From Serendipita indica DSM 11827 (Eukaryota > Basidiomycota > Agaricomycetes > Sebacinales > Serendipitaceae): 64,000 bases of DNA. The stretch spans positions 1,488,001 through 1,552,000 of the forward strand of contig CAJVGD010000001.1 of the NCBI GenBank assembly GCA_910890315.1. The letters run 5' to 3'. The notes below the pieces were generated by a model, which had not been told where the DNA came from, ran no database searches, and saw only the letters and a list, made by a program, of their open reading frames with translations. Shown piece after piece: positions 50,104-59,861 of the stretch. Position 1 is the first letter of the stretch. Each line of letters begins with the position of its first letter. A program made the position numbers and the translations under genes.

Positions 50104-51057
50104 CTATTTAGCACCACAGCCAACAAATGTATCGTCCTCCCACGAGACCGCATTTCTGTCCTCTCCAAGGAGCTCCAATGTCGTACTGAAGGCGTACTCG
50201 AATGGCTGCTTCGCTTGGTCTGGAGCCTCTGCGTCCTCCAACCAGTCCTCAATCGCACTCATGCCCGTCACGATCATACTCCGTAGTCGGGTTTGTTCCG
50301 TCTCACTCGGTGCGTAGAGCTCAATGCCATCGACCCCGTCAGCTGTTCTGCGCTCCTCATCCATCTGCAGGTCTTCTTCCTCTTCCTCGGTCTTGAGCCT
50401 CTCCTCCGATTCGAATCTATGCTCTAGTCGGTCTCCTTGACGTCGTAGAGGCGCGTCGATGATCATATCTTCCCCTTTGCGCGCAGTGGCGTTCCAGACC
50501 TGGCACGAAAGTACGGCTGACCACGCACGATCTAGATCTTCCAGCGTATCGTATAGCTCGACAAGTGGATATCGTTGATCTTTGCTTGTGGCTGTTGCAT
50601 CGCTGTCTTCCCGTTTGACGCCACCCTCTGACCCCGATGTGCTCATGACATCCTCTCCATCACCTGCAGCGCTTCCATCTTCACTTGTCCCTGTATTTTC
50701 TGTTGCAGGAGATGTATTGGAAGGGAGAAACGCGGGATATCCAGTGACAGCTTCAAGGAGGTCGGCCGTCAAGCGGAGCAAGAGCGACGAGCGAAGTTGA
50801 CCAGACGGCACGATGGGTGATATATGCATAACAATGTCGAATATCAGACCTCTCATCGCCGTAAGGTATGCGGGCAGTGTCTGGAGTGCTGACGAGGCCA
50901 TATGCCTCTCCTTCAATCAGTCATTTGGACATGGAAAACCATAAGAGCTGCACCTCTTCTGGAAAGCACGCGTAATATCCAACAGTTTGTCCTCGATGTA
51001 TACCATAATCCGGCGCTCTTGCAGCGGTGTGAGCGCATGAGGCTTCTGAGCGTCCAT
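50104..51057 (-). CDS. Unrecognised acidic protein with conserved-looking helical N-terminus
   Basis: Exon 1 starts MDAQKPHALTPLQERRIMVY at 51057 and is joined, by removing about 45 nt (donor GTGCAG near 50954), to HMASSALQTLPAYLTAMRGL and SGQLRSSLLLRLTADLLEAV. This first 110 residues looks like a compact helical domain. The middle is acidic and disordered (Glu/Asp/Ser-rich, with a run of Glu), then LYDTLEDLDRAWSAVLSCQV and a second helical C-terminal part ending WEDDTFVGCGAK. I do not recognise the family. There is no signal peptide or membrane segment, so it is probably nuclear or cytosolic. It is divergent from the Nudix gene. Confidence 0.62.
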
Positions 51058-51171
51058 ATTCAAATCCTGTGCACTGAGATAGAGCGTTTGGATATCCAAA
51101 CGTCGATAAGTTGTAATTTTGGCCCGGCAGATGCAAGGTCCAAGTGGCGCATTACACTGGCTCCCAACCAT

Positions 51172-52508
51172 GTCGACTCGGAAATCTGGAATCCCAACAC
51201 TATTAGAGTTACATAAACCAAGAAGAGTAGCGCGTACTGCACTCGTCGTTCCGTTTAAAGAGAGTTCTCGACAGTGAGTTGACTCTTACAGGACGCACTT
51301 CAAGGCGAGCCGTAGTACTGTCTAACAAATAGGATACCAGATGTCTCAAACGACTTGCTGAATACGAGCCCCCAGCGACCCCACCATACCCGCGTTCCCA
51401 ATCTGCTGCCGTTCTTGTTGCACTATTTGTCGGGAGATGGGGTGATATATACGTATTACTTTCGCGGTAAGCTCACGCACGTTACGTTGAGTCAAGGCGC
51501 CTGATTCTTAGGTAGACGGTCGGCTTCGTTGTCTAGCTATGCCGGAGACACCGCTTTGCCTGGTGGTCGAGTTGACAAGGAAGATGCTACGCTTGAAGAG
51601 ACTGCAGTAAGCTCAGTTTTGATTGCAGGACGTTCCTGACTTCTGCAGAGACGTGAAGCTTTTGAGGAGGCGAGCAATACTTAGTTCAAGAAGGACGCAC
51701 TCTAACTCTTCAATAGATAGGGTTGCCTCGGGATAAACGACGAGTACCCCTCTTATGCATTCTACCACCATTTCTTGCTCGCTCCCATCTTATTGTCACA
51801 CCGTACGTAATCCACAAGAGAACTCTAAAATTGACATGAACCGAGACGTAACAGCGTCGTCGTACTTATTACGGATCCGACACTTCGTGTAGGTGATTTG
51901 TCCTCCATCCGCAGCAACGAGTTGACCTTACTCAGCCAATCCTCAATGCACCCGAGGTTGATACCCTCTTCTCCCATCCGTTAGCATCGTTTCTCCACGA
52001 CCGTGCACCCTTTCCGCTCCCAAGCGCTTCTCCATTCTTGCCCGACACTGCTCTGGACGATGTCGCGAATGCGGCACCATCGCAATTCCACGAACAAGAC
52101 GAAAAGTATGCTGGACCACCTCCTCCACGCATTAATCCGACGCAATATCACACCTTTCATGACATGGAGTGGGGGCCGACAAAGGTTCGCATCCACAGCT
52201 TTCTGACTGGACGAGAAAGTTCGGGGACTAAGCCAATTGCTGGCTTGACCGCGTCAATATTGCTCGAAGTGGCCCAGATCGGATATGGGACGGCCCCTGA
52301 GGGCTTTGAGGTCGATGCGCCTGGACAGGCCGGACGCCGGGAGAGAATTGCATGGGAGATGAATCGTGCTCCACGGTTCATTGAGGCTTTGAACCGCGAA
52401 GAGATTCATTGGGACTGGAAAAGAGAGGAGCGTCGAGAGCGTGAAAAGAGGCTACGAGCGTCTGGTGAGCCCGTAAAGGGTGATAAAAGGTATAAGAGCC
52501 GACTGTAA
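51172..52508 (+). CDS. Nudix hydrolase, CoA/NADH-diphosphatase type, with peroxisomal tail
   Basis: Spliced exons give RCLKRLAEYEPPATPPYPRS, AAVLVALFVGRWGDIYVLLS and SYAGDTALPGGRVDKEDATL, then EETA|RREAFEEIGLPRDKRRV. This is a full Nudix box (G-x5-E-x7-R-E-x2-E-E-x-G) plus the upstream S-x-A-G-x-x-x-L-P-G-G motif of the PCD1/NUDT7 CoA diphosphatase group. The C-terminal exon is rich in charged residues and ends K-S-R-L. The last three residues, S-R-L, are a type 1 peroxisomal targeting signal variant, which fits the peroxisomal location of yeast PCD1. The 5' end is unsure. A 59-nt intron (about 51274-51332) precedes the exon starting D-T-R-C-L, and the ATG may be at 51172 or in an unrecognised small exon. 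Confidence 0.8.
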
Positions 52509-52601
52509 ATAGCGCCATTATGTAACGTAGGCCGTAGATGATGTATAGATAACAGGGAGTGATGACTTGATTAAGTTACGAGGGCCGTCGTCATTCGGCC
52601 A

Positions 52602-53033
52602 TCAGTGAACGAGCACTCGGTTCAACCGGGTCATCAGTTTTTCGGTGTACGCCTGATTGAACGCTGGACTGAGAGCTCGCAAAAGCTCGTCGAGTGACTC
52701 GGATATTTCCATCTGCGGGCTTTGCGACTCTTGTGTGCTTGGATCCGCGATAATCTGCACAAGGCGCGGATCAGTAAAGCGGTCTAGAATCACTGGCTCC
52801 ACATCGAAATCATGAATAAAAAGAAGGCGAATACTCACCTCGTAACCGACATATGTCAGTCTGATATAGACCGTCATGCCCTCGAGCAATTCTACTCGCA
52901 CTACAGCGGAGTGAAGTTCGTCTGCAGTCGATGACGCAGGTATCATCGTCCAGCTCTTTAGACCAAACGCATTCTCCCGCATTGTCCTGTTCAATTCTGC
53001 CTTGTAGAAGTTTTCCGTAGATGCTGCTGCCAT
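52602..53033 (-). CDS. GSKIP-domain (DUF727) protein
   Basis: A small protein starting MAAASTENFYKAELNRTMRE. The segments AFGLKSWTMIPASSTADELH, VRVELLEGMTVYIRLTYVGY and LDELLRALSPAFNQAYTEKL resemble the GSKIP domain, in which a beta-sheet is followed by a helix with L-S-P-x-Y/F-x-x-A/E. In animals GSKIP binds GSK3-beta and protein kinase A; in fungi the domain also occurs in Clu/TIF31-like proteins. A stretch near 52797-52841 (GTGAGTATT..TGGAG on the coding strand, 45 nt) is probably an in-frame intron, leaving about 128 residues. The domain call is from pattern similarity only. Confidence 0.65.
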   Translation of the reverse strand: MAAASTENFYKAELNRTMRENAFGLKSWTMIPASSTADELHSAVVRVELLEGMTVYIRLTYVGYEVSIRLLFIHDFDVEPVILDRFTDPRLVQIIADPSTQESQSPQMEISESLDELLRALSPAFNQAYTEKLMTRLNRVLVH

Positions 53034-53284
53034 GACGCTATGTGGCGGAGTTCAAGTGTGATGCACAGAGGTGGCCAAGGGAAAAATCCTGCAAATATCC
53101 ACAGAGATCCTCATCTTCACAGAAAAGACAGGATATAAGGAACACAGTGGAGTGGCCATAATACTTGCGCGTAGACGGCTGTTTATCTTGACTGACGTCG
53201 ATTCATTTTTTATTCAGTGGCGTTGTGCGAGGAAGTTGACATTGATAGATTTCGGTTGGGATAATTGGAGTGGCAAGACGTAGA

Positions 53285-56095
53285 CTAATCCCGCTCCCCC
53301 TGCGAGTCCACATACTCGCTATCCTCAGCAGTGTCCTCCTCAGGTTCATTGTCATCATCACCTTCATTATCCTGATCCATCCCATCCTCCTCTTGTTCCG
53401 CGTCAGAGCCTGGAAAGCACTCCGACCAGAAACCTTGACCCATCGCTCCATAATTCTCCCCGCCAATAGGCCCAGGGTCCCTCGCGACCCATGATGCAAA
53501 GCTCAATAATTCGTCTTCCGCCCTTGAGCGTGCCGTTCGACGGGAAATTTGTCGCTTAAGCAGCTTGAGTTTATGCCTACTCTCTCCAGCCGGCCCCTGG
53601 TTAGCAAAGACAAAGCTCCATACGAGTTCGAGGAGCCTACGAATTCCGAGTCAATATACAAAGACCCGAGCTTGAAAATGAACACGCACTCGTCTACTCT
53701 CCTGTCAATCTGCTGCCACATAGCGATGGTGTCGAGCGTAATATGACACAGAACCTCGATATCATCTTCAACTGAGCGAATTATCTCGGATTTCGCCAGT
53801 GTTGGATGGTCCTTGTAGACTTCTTTGAGCACAGTGGACATGTAGTCAACGAACTTGCGCGGAATCCACACTGAAATTACGATGTCTTTTGCAAAAACTT
53901 CATCCAGCGTGGAGCCACAGATGATACGTCGCACGACAATCTTCTCCGAAAGCTCGTCGTATCGCTTCTGATTAGACCCTGTCGACATCGTCAGTATTTG
54001 ACGTTGCGCACAATTTGGAAGTACATCTGAGGTCCGAAGGACAGGCTGCTGATACCTGGCTCTCGTTGAATTTTTCCACTCGATCGACAAAATCCTTGAT
54101 TGAGAATGTCTCATCCCAGGCATATCTACCATCGCAAGTTAGAAACTTTTCTGCTTTATCAGATGGACGCACTTACTGCGGAAGGTCGTTGTATGAGTTT
54201 GAGAAGTAAACTTCCTCATACTAGGTACCGTAAATATCGCTTCGCGTAGTTTCCATAAACTTCTTACAGTCGTACTTGCCCACACGTCTGGTCTGATTAT
54301 GAGTCTCCCCTGCTCTTGTGCTTCCCAAAGCGCAACATGGCGATAGAGTAGTTCAAATCCTGTGAGACAACCCCTTCTCAGCGGTTCAGAGGTAATCTGC
54401 TCATCGGTATCGAGCAATGCATGCGAAAGGACTGGCAGGCGCTTTTGCCCTTGCTTCGATTTCGAATTTTGATCGTACTTCTGTGAGCCGCTCCACGCTC
54501 CCAAGACATAATGCGGTTTGATTGTCTCGCCGTTCTTTGTCCACTTCATATAGACCCTGAACACGGTGTCAAAGTACTTGCGGGCTTCGTTGACATGAGA
54601 CTGTAAGTTGAGGGGATCTCCTTCCTCGAAATTGATACCGTAGTACTTTGGAATGCTGGTGGCGTCTACTGCCTTGAGCGCAGCGAGGTAGTGTGGTAGG
54701 ATGCGAATTCCATAGCCTTTGTCTGCATACTTGAACACGCTACCAGGAATTTATTCAAGAATATTGTAACTTTTGTATCAACGTACCGTTGCTCCTGAGA
54801 GGCTCGCCGGGTGCCGAGGTAGTGGCCCTGAACCATTTCCATGGTCCATACATTATAACCAGTTTCTAAAGCCCTTGCAGCACGTGGAAGCATATACACC
54901 TCCGTTCCATCGAATCCGACTGCGCAAATGTCCAAGTCAAAGTTGAGAAGGATCTCAGCAGGACTTGGGCACAGTTTAAGAATAATCTGGAACCTTCGGG
55001 TGGGATAGTTGGAGATGAAGGAGATTGTTTTTGTGTTGCGTACGACGAGCACTGGTGCATCGGCTGGGAGGTTGGCTTTGAATACGTCGAATAAATGATG
55101 AACCTTTTTGTTTGCTTCCTCTGGATCCAGGCCGTAGATATAGACGTCGATATCCGACGATTCCCACTGTTTGGGTGTGTTGATTGGGTCTTCGACGCCG
55201 TCGACGCAGAGTAGTGATCCGAGTACACTTCCACCAGCGACAAATATATTGGACCAATCCAGCCCCTTGAGTTGACCACTCGTCAATCGTTCAAAGCTGT
55301 CCTTGAAACGTTGTGCGTTTGGCTGGATATAGATATGAGCTGCTTTTCTCGCATCAAGGAACATAAAGCCGTCAACTGGAGCTCTTGTGATCTTTCGATA
55401 TGTTTCCCCGAGCTCGGAAACCGACCAGACGTCGTTGGACATTCCATCAAGTCCAACGAGACCCACGCGCCAATTGGCGGCAGGATCAGAAATACGCCTG
55501 TTTCTGAGCCACTCTTCGTTCTTCAAGATCCAATGGTCGACGCTTGTGCTCACGTCTGCCTCTTTGCCGCTCGCGTCCGGCTCGACGTGGACGCGCTTTC
55601 TTTCTGGTTCAGCTGAGATGAACTTTGCTTGAATGGAGCAGAACACGGGATATGGAAGCGTGAACCACTTCCAAGTTGCACGTGCGATGGATGGGTTGAC
55701 AAGACTGGCGACCGCATCGACGTTCTCTGAGTCGTCTTCGAGTAGCTTGCCCAGTTTCTTAGCCGCAGTGTCAAATAGGCTGCCTACGGATCCAACTTGG
55801 GGAGTAGGATCGTCACCGCCATTCTTGATGGCTTGAACGTTGTTGGTATACGTCTCCATCTGGAGCTTGTGTGCTTCAATAGCGAGTTCATCAGCGTCCA
55901 AGTCTTGACGCAAGAGGAGTTTGCGTATAGCGGATGGTGCAGCAACTGCGATTACGGTAGCTTTGGGCCTCCATGACGCGTCGAAGAACTCTTGGGCTGT
56001 AAACTGTGCTTAGTAGTTTTTGAGTAATGTTGGATTCACGTACAAGCTTCGGCAAACGATGTGAGAGCAGATTCCAACTCTGGGTTTGCAGCCAT
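53285..56095 (-). CDS. Nucleotidyltransferase-fold protein of unknown function with acidic tail
   Basis: Exon 1 starts MAANPELESALTSFAEAC at 56095. The next exons run AQEFFDASWRPKATVIAV and then a long exon (to about 54786). In it FVAGGSVLGSLLCVDG is followed by WESSDIDVYIYGLD, matching the polymerase-beta-type pattern h-G-G-S ... D-h-D-h. A third acidic site may lie in LLNFDLDICAVGFDGTEVY. The order is typical of a fungal and giant-virus family of nucleotidyltransferase-like proteins that I recall but cannot name. Later exons (ASQEQR|VFKYADKGYGIRILPHYL and others) are helical. The last ones include RGRLERVGINSSCLSDKF and end in a strongly acidic tail (EEDTAEDSEYVDSQGERD). Exon borders between 53500 and 54200 are approximate. 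The substrate and product are unknown. Confidence 0.7.
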
Positions 56096-57225
56096 GTGTT
56101 GTGGTTGAGTCGAATATTGACTGGCGCCGAGTGGTCTTTTAAAGTTGAGCAAGGTGTGGCAAATCCGTGGCTTGTGGCAAAGTAGGCGCTTTGACGGTCG
56201 TGCAAACCACAGTATCATAATGGTCCGCGCCTACTGACTCGAGTGGGGTATTCAATGATTGGTCCATTATTTGTGCTCATCGTACGAATTGTGCAGACGT
56301 AGTCGAGACGAGATGTACAGATTATGATTGGCAAAGGTATTTATCTTTCCTACACCTATCAAAGGTCACCTCTATAGTTCTGCCTTGGAACCAGCGTAGT
56401 GGACCTGAAAAGGCACATCAACAATTAAAGGGTCACTTTTACAATGGTACCATGGACATCGTCAAAGACACGGTGTAAAGCAAGCGCCGGTCGGTTTTGT
56501 GCGGTCAGAGTGTCAGTACCAGACGAAATCTGCCTCCTGGAGTCTCCAGCATGTAAAGAATCCAGTATATTGCTGCCACGGCGCCGGTGGTTCGCAGCAC
56601 ACTCAACTTAGACTCCGCCACGGACGGCCAAAGGGACACGGCCGGCAAATGTAAGCGAATGGATGCAATAATTCGCAGTGATCCGACTATCTTCTGACAA
56701 CATGCGTGCTTCGCGACCGGCGGTTCGAATCCTCCGACCCGCGAGACAAAATTGAGACTGGTTGCAGCCTGGAACAAGAGTCGACACACGGTTAAAGCGA
56801 GCCGGAAAGCCGAATGGGCAACATTTCTGGATATCTGGAAACGGAAAAGGCCCACCAAGCAAACGTGGAGCCCAACGGCAAAGGGCGAGGCATTATAGGG
56901 TGGGAATTCAAATGTAAAGATAGAAGACCGCCGCAGGACGGGGACTGTATGCCGAACGCTCCTCGACGGACCCGGCGATAGCCCAAGCACCGAGTTTGCG
57001 CTCGAGGACCCCAAATGGAATGAACTGGCGCAAAGCCGTATGCACACAATCCAAGCAGGCTTATACAAACCTGAGACCGCCAATCATCGACCCTTTCTCG
57101 CGACCCCCCGTGCATCAGGCGAGGCTCTGCCCACGACGGTGCACCCCACCCCTCTCATAATAAATATAGCTTGGGTCATTCGCAAGATCCCACTGCAATT
57201 TCATATCGTCTGCTGGAGACTCAGG
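56096..57225. other. Intergenic region with a tRNA-like B-box
   Basis: These 1.13 kb lie between the nucleotidyltransferase-fold gene and the FAD-oxidoreductase gene, which are divergent. At about 56722-56732 the plus strand has GGTTCGAATCC, a perfect RNA polymerase III B-box, but no matching acceptor stem or A-box could be found for a tRNA. A short perfect inverted repeat (CTGGAGTCTCCAG) lies near 56536-56548. A TATA-like AATAAATATAGC lies near 57160, about 65 bp before the oxidoreductase ATG. Confidence 0.45.
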
Positions 57226-59567
57226 ATGGTCAACTCCCCCCTCTTCCCAGTATTCCTCCAAGCCTTCTTCAATGTGACATCCAACAAGCTCCCTTCCGCA
57301 CCGTCATCATCAGCCGTGAACATCAACGAAAGCGTTCGTAACAATGTAGACACCACCCATGGCCTCGTTCCTACGACTTCTGACCCATCCTCGTCTTCCT
57401 CTTTCTCAAGGAGCAAAATCCAACACATGTCAATCAAAGCAGTATCCCCGGAGCAATGGAGCACATTTAATGCTACCGTCAGTGGACGATTACGTGCAGA
57501 CGGTGCACCCTTTGCTAGCGCCTGCTTTTCCCAACACGACTTTTCGACCAACGACACTATTTCGCCAGTGTGCTCAGATGCTCAAGCTGGATACCTCAGC
57601 GAAAAGTACCGCCTACCATACATGGGCTCTTATATGAACGTGGGTGGCTTTCTCTGAGGATGGAGCTGACTAGCTAACTTCGTTGCGCATTTGTGTAGCC
57701 CCAATGGGAGACATGTCAAGCAACTGGCCAAGGTTGTACGCTCGACTGGCAGAACCCAGCTAATCCAGCTGCCTTTGGCGATCAGGCAGTCTGCCATCAA
57801 GGGAGCGTCTCAAAATATTACGTCCGTTCTCACCCATTATGTACTGAGAAGATACTGAAGAGTTTACATAGGTTGACATTCAAACTGCCGAAGATGTTAC
57901 TGCAGCTTTCGCGTTTGCCAAATCCACGGGCGTTCGAATAGCCATCAAAAACACCGGTCATGACTACATCGGTCGATCAAGTGCGCCGGATTCTTTGACG
58001 CTCTCGGTGCGCAATATTCAGTGCGTTCAGCAACACGCGCGGCCGCTTGTTGCTATGATGGTTGACCATGAGTTATCTCTAGATCTCGTACGACCCAGCC
58101 TTTCGAGCCGACTCGTGTTCTGAATCCGATCCTGTGCCGGCGATGATCATTGGCGTGAGCATCTTCCCAGCTACAGTACGTGGAGACTAGCTGATCCTCC
58201 TCCTCACGATCAGGCTGGAACCGTATTTGGACAAGCATATGATTTCGCAGAGGCGCACAACCTCACTTTTGTTGGTGGAACGGACCGCACTGTCGCACCT
58301 GCCGGGGGTTGGGTCCAAGGCGGCGGACACTCTCTTCTTTCAAACACGCTCGGCCTCGGCGTGGACCGTGTCTTGCAATTCAAAGTCGTCGTGCCCTCGA
58401 CGGGCGAGTACCTCGTCGCCAACCCGTGTCAGAACGCCGACTTGTTCTTTGCGCTGCGTGGCGGTGGCGGCGGGACATTTGGGGTCGTTTTGGAGGCCAC
58501 ATTTAGAGTAGAGGCGAATCCTGTGAAGCTGATTGCGTACGTTTGACTTGCTTGAAAGAAGTTTAGCGCGCGCTGACCGGGTTTGCATAGGGCAAAGATC
58601 ACGTTTCCTCCGTCTGCAGACAACTGGCAAAAAGTGGTTGAAATCGGAGTACAAAATGCGATCAAGTGGTCGAAAGAAGCTTGGTCTGGAATAGTTGGGG
58701 TATGTCTGCCTCCATGATTGGATGGTGGTGCTGACCATGCGGGATGCAGACCAGCTTGGTGACGTTTATCAACCCTCGCCTTTCCCTCGACGAAGCCTCC
58801 GTTTCCTTCAAGCCATACAGTGACTTCGCCAAGAGCGTCAATGGGACCTTTGTGCTTGAAGAAGCGCCTTCTTGGTTGAGCTTTTATGATAAATTTGTTG
58901 GAACGAATGTCAGTCTACTCTCCTCAGTGCCTAATGGCTCTCTGACCAATTTGCATATAGCCGGTTGGCCTCCCCGGTGCCCCTGCTTCACGTCTCATAC
59001 CAAAATCACACTTCACGACACCTAAAAAGCGCGAAGAGCTTCAGAATGCGATTCTTCGCGGTACTACTACGGCCCAGTTCAAACAGCTGCTCATAAGTTG
59101 TCCGGTCAACTATACCCCTCAGTCACCACCTTCTCCCGTCTCCTCTTCCCCAGTTTCTCATGGAGAGTCGGGTAATTTTGGAACCAGTGTGACAGAGGCA
59201 TGGCGGGACTGTCTCTGGAGCGTTGTGACGGGTAATTTCTGGAACTATCAGACGAGTGTCGAGGGCGTCAAAGCCGCCTATCGAGCCAGCACACAGGCGA
59301 TTCTTCCTCTAGTGGAATTGACTCCAGAGAGCGGTGCTTATGCTTCGGAGGCGAACGTATATGAGCAAGATCATGAACGAGCCTTTTGGGGATCAAACTA
59401 TCCGCGCCTGTTAGATGTGAAGCGCAAGTATGACCCCGAAGGAGTATTGGACTGTTGGCATTGTGGTACGTTTACTTTTCTAGGGTATCAAATATCTTAT
59501 TGTGCTGACTGTTGGTTTAGTTGGTTCCAAAGGCCCAGCTGATGGACGATTCTCCTGCATGATTTGA
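57226..59567 (+). CDS. Berberine-bridge-type FAD-linked oxidoreductase
   Basis: A VAO-family flavoenzyme, probably secreted or vesicular, that oxidises an alcohol, sugar or secondary-metabolite substrate with O2. The FAD-binding domain shows VDIQTAEDVTAAFAFAKSTG and VRIAIKNTGHDYIGRSSAPD, where the G-H-D-Y histidine is the usual covalent FAD attachment. It continues with DFAEAHNLTFVGGTDRTVAP, AGGWVQGGGHSLLSNTLGLG and LFFALRGGGGGTFGVVLEAT. The C-terminal part includes NVYEQDHERAFWGSNYPRLL and KYDPEGVLDCWHC|V, the BBE domain tail. Many short introns interrupt it. The N-terminus (MVNSPLFPVFLQAFFNVTSN) is a weak signal peptide, so the start could differ. The last exon ends at TGA 59565-59567. No neighbouring biosynthetic cluster is evident. 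Confidence 0.88.
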
Positions 59568-59861
59568 TTTATTGTGATTTATTGACGCGAGCGAGTTATA
59601 TATCGACCACTCGGATATTCATCCTCGTTTGGTATACCAATGTCGCCTGAAAAGCATCTCAAAGGCCCTGTGTTCCTCTCATTTGTACGAAATCAAGAAC
59701 GCCTCTGTGGTACCATCGGCGAACTTTGTGGGTCAGTGGCATGATGTCAATTAAGTGAAGTCTGAGCTGCTGTAAGAAGTCGAAAGCGTGTCAAAGCTTG
59801 AATACCATTTTCTGTGTCTGGATGAGTCCCGACAGCCCTAAATGCGCAAGCCTTGAGCGGC
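59568..59861. promoter_or_regulatory. Upstream region of caspase-domain gene 1
   Basis: These 294 bp follow the oxidoreductase stop. A TATA-like GTTATATATCG at about 59595 lies too far up to be certain as a core promoter. No gene is evident. Confidence 0.3.

Noticed and set aside
56505-57083. 192-codon minus-strand open frame
   Set aside because: It has no domain, overlaps the tRNA-like stretch and lies in the promoter side of the oxidoreductase. It is probably a chance frame.
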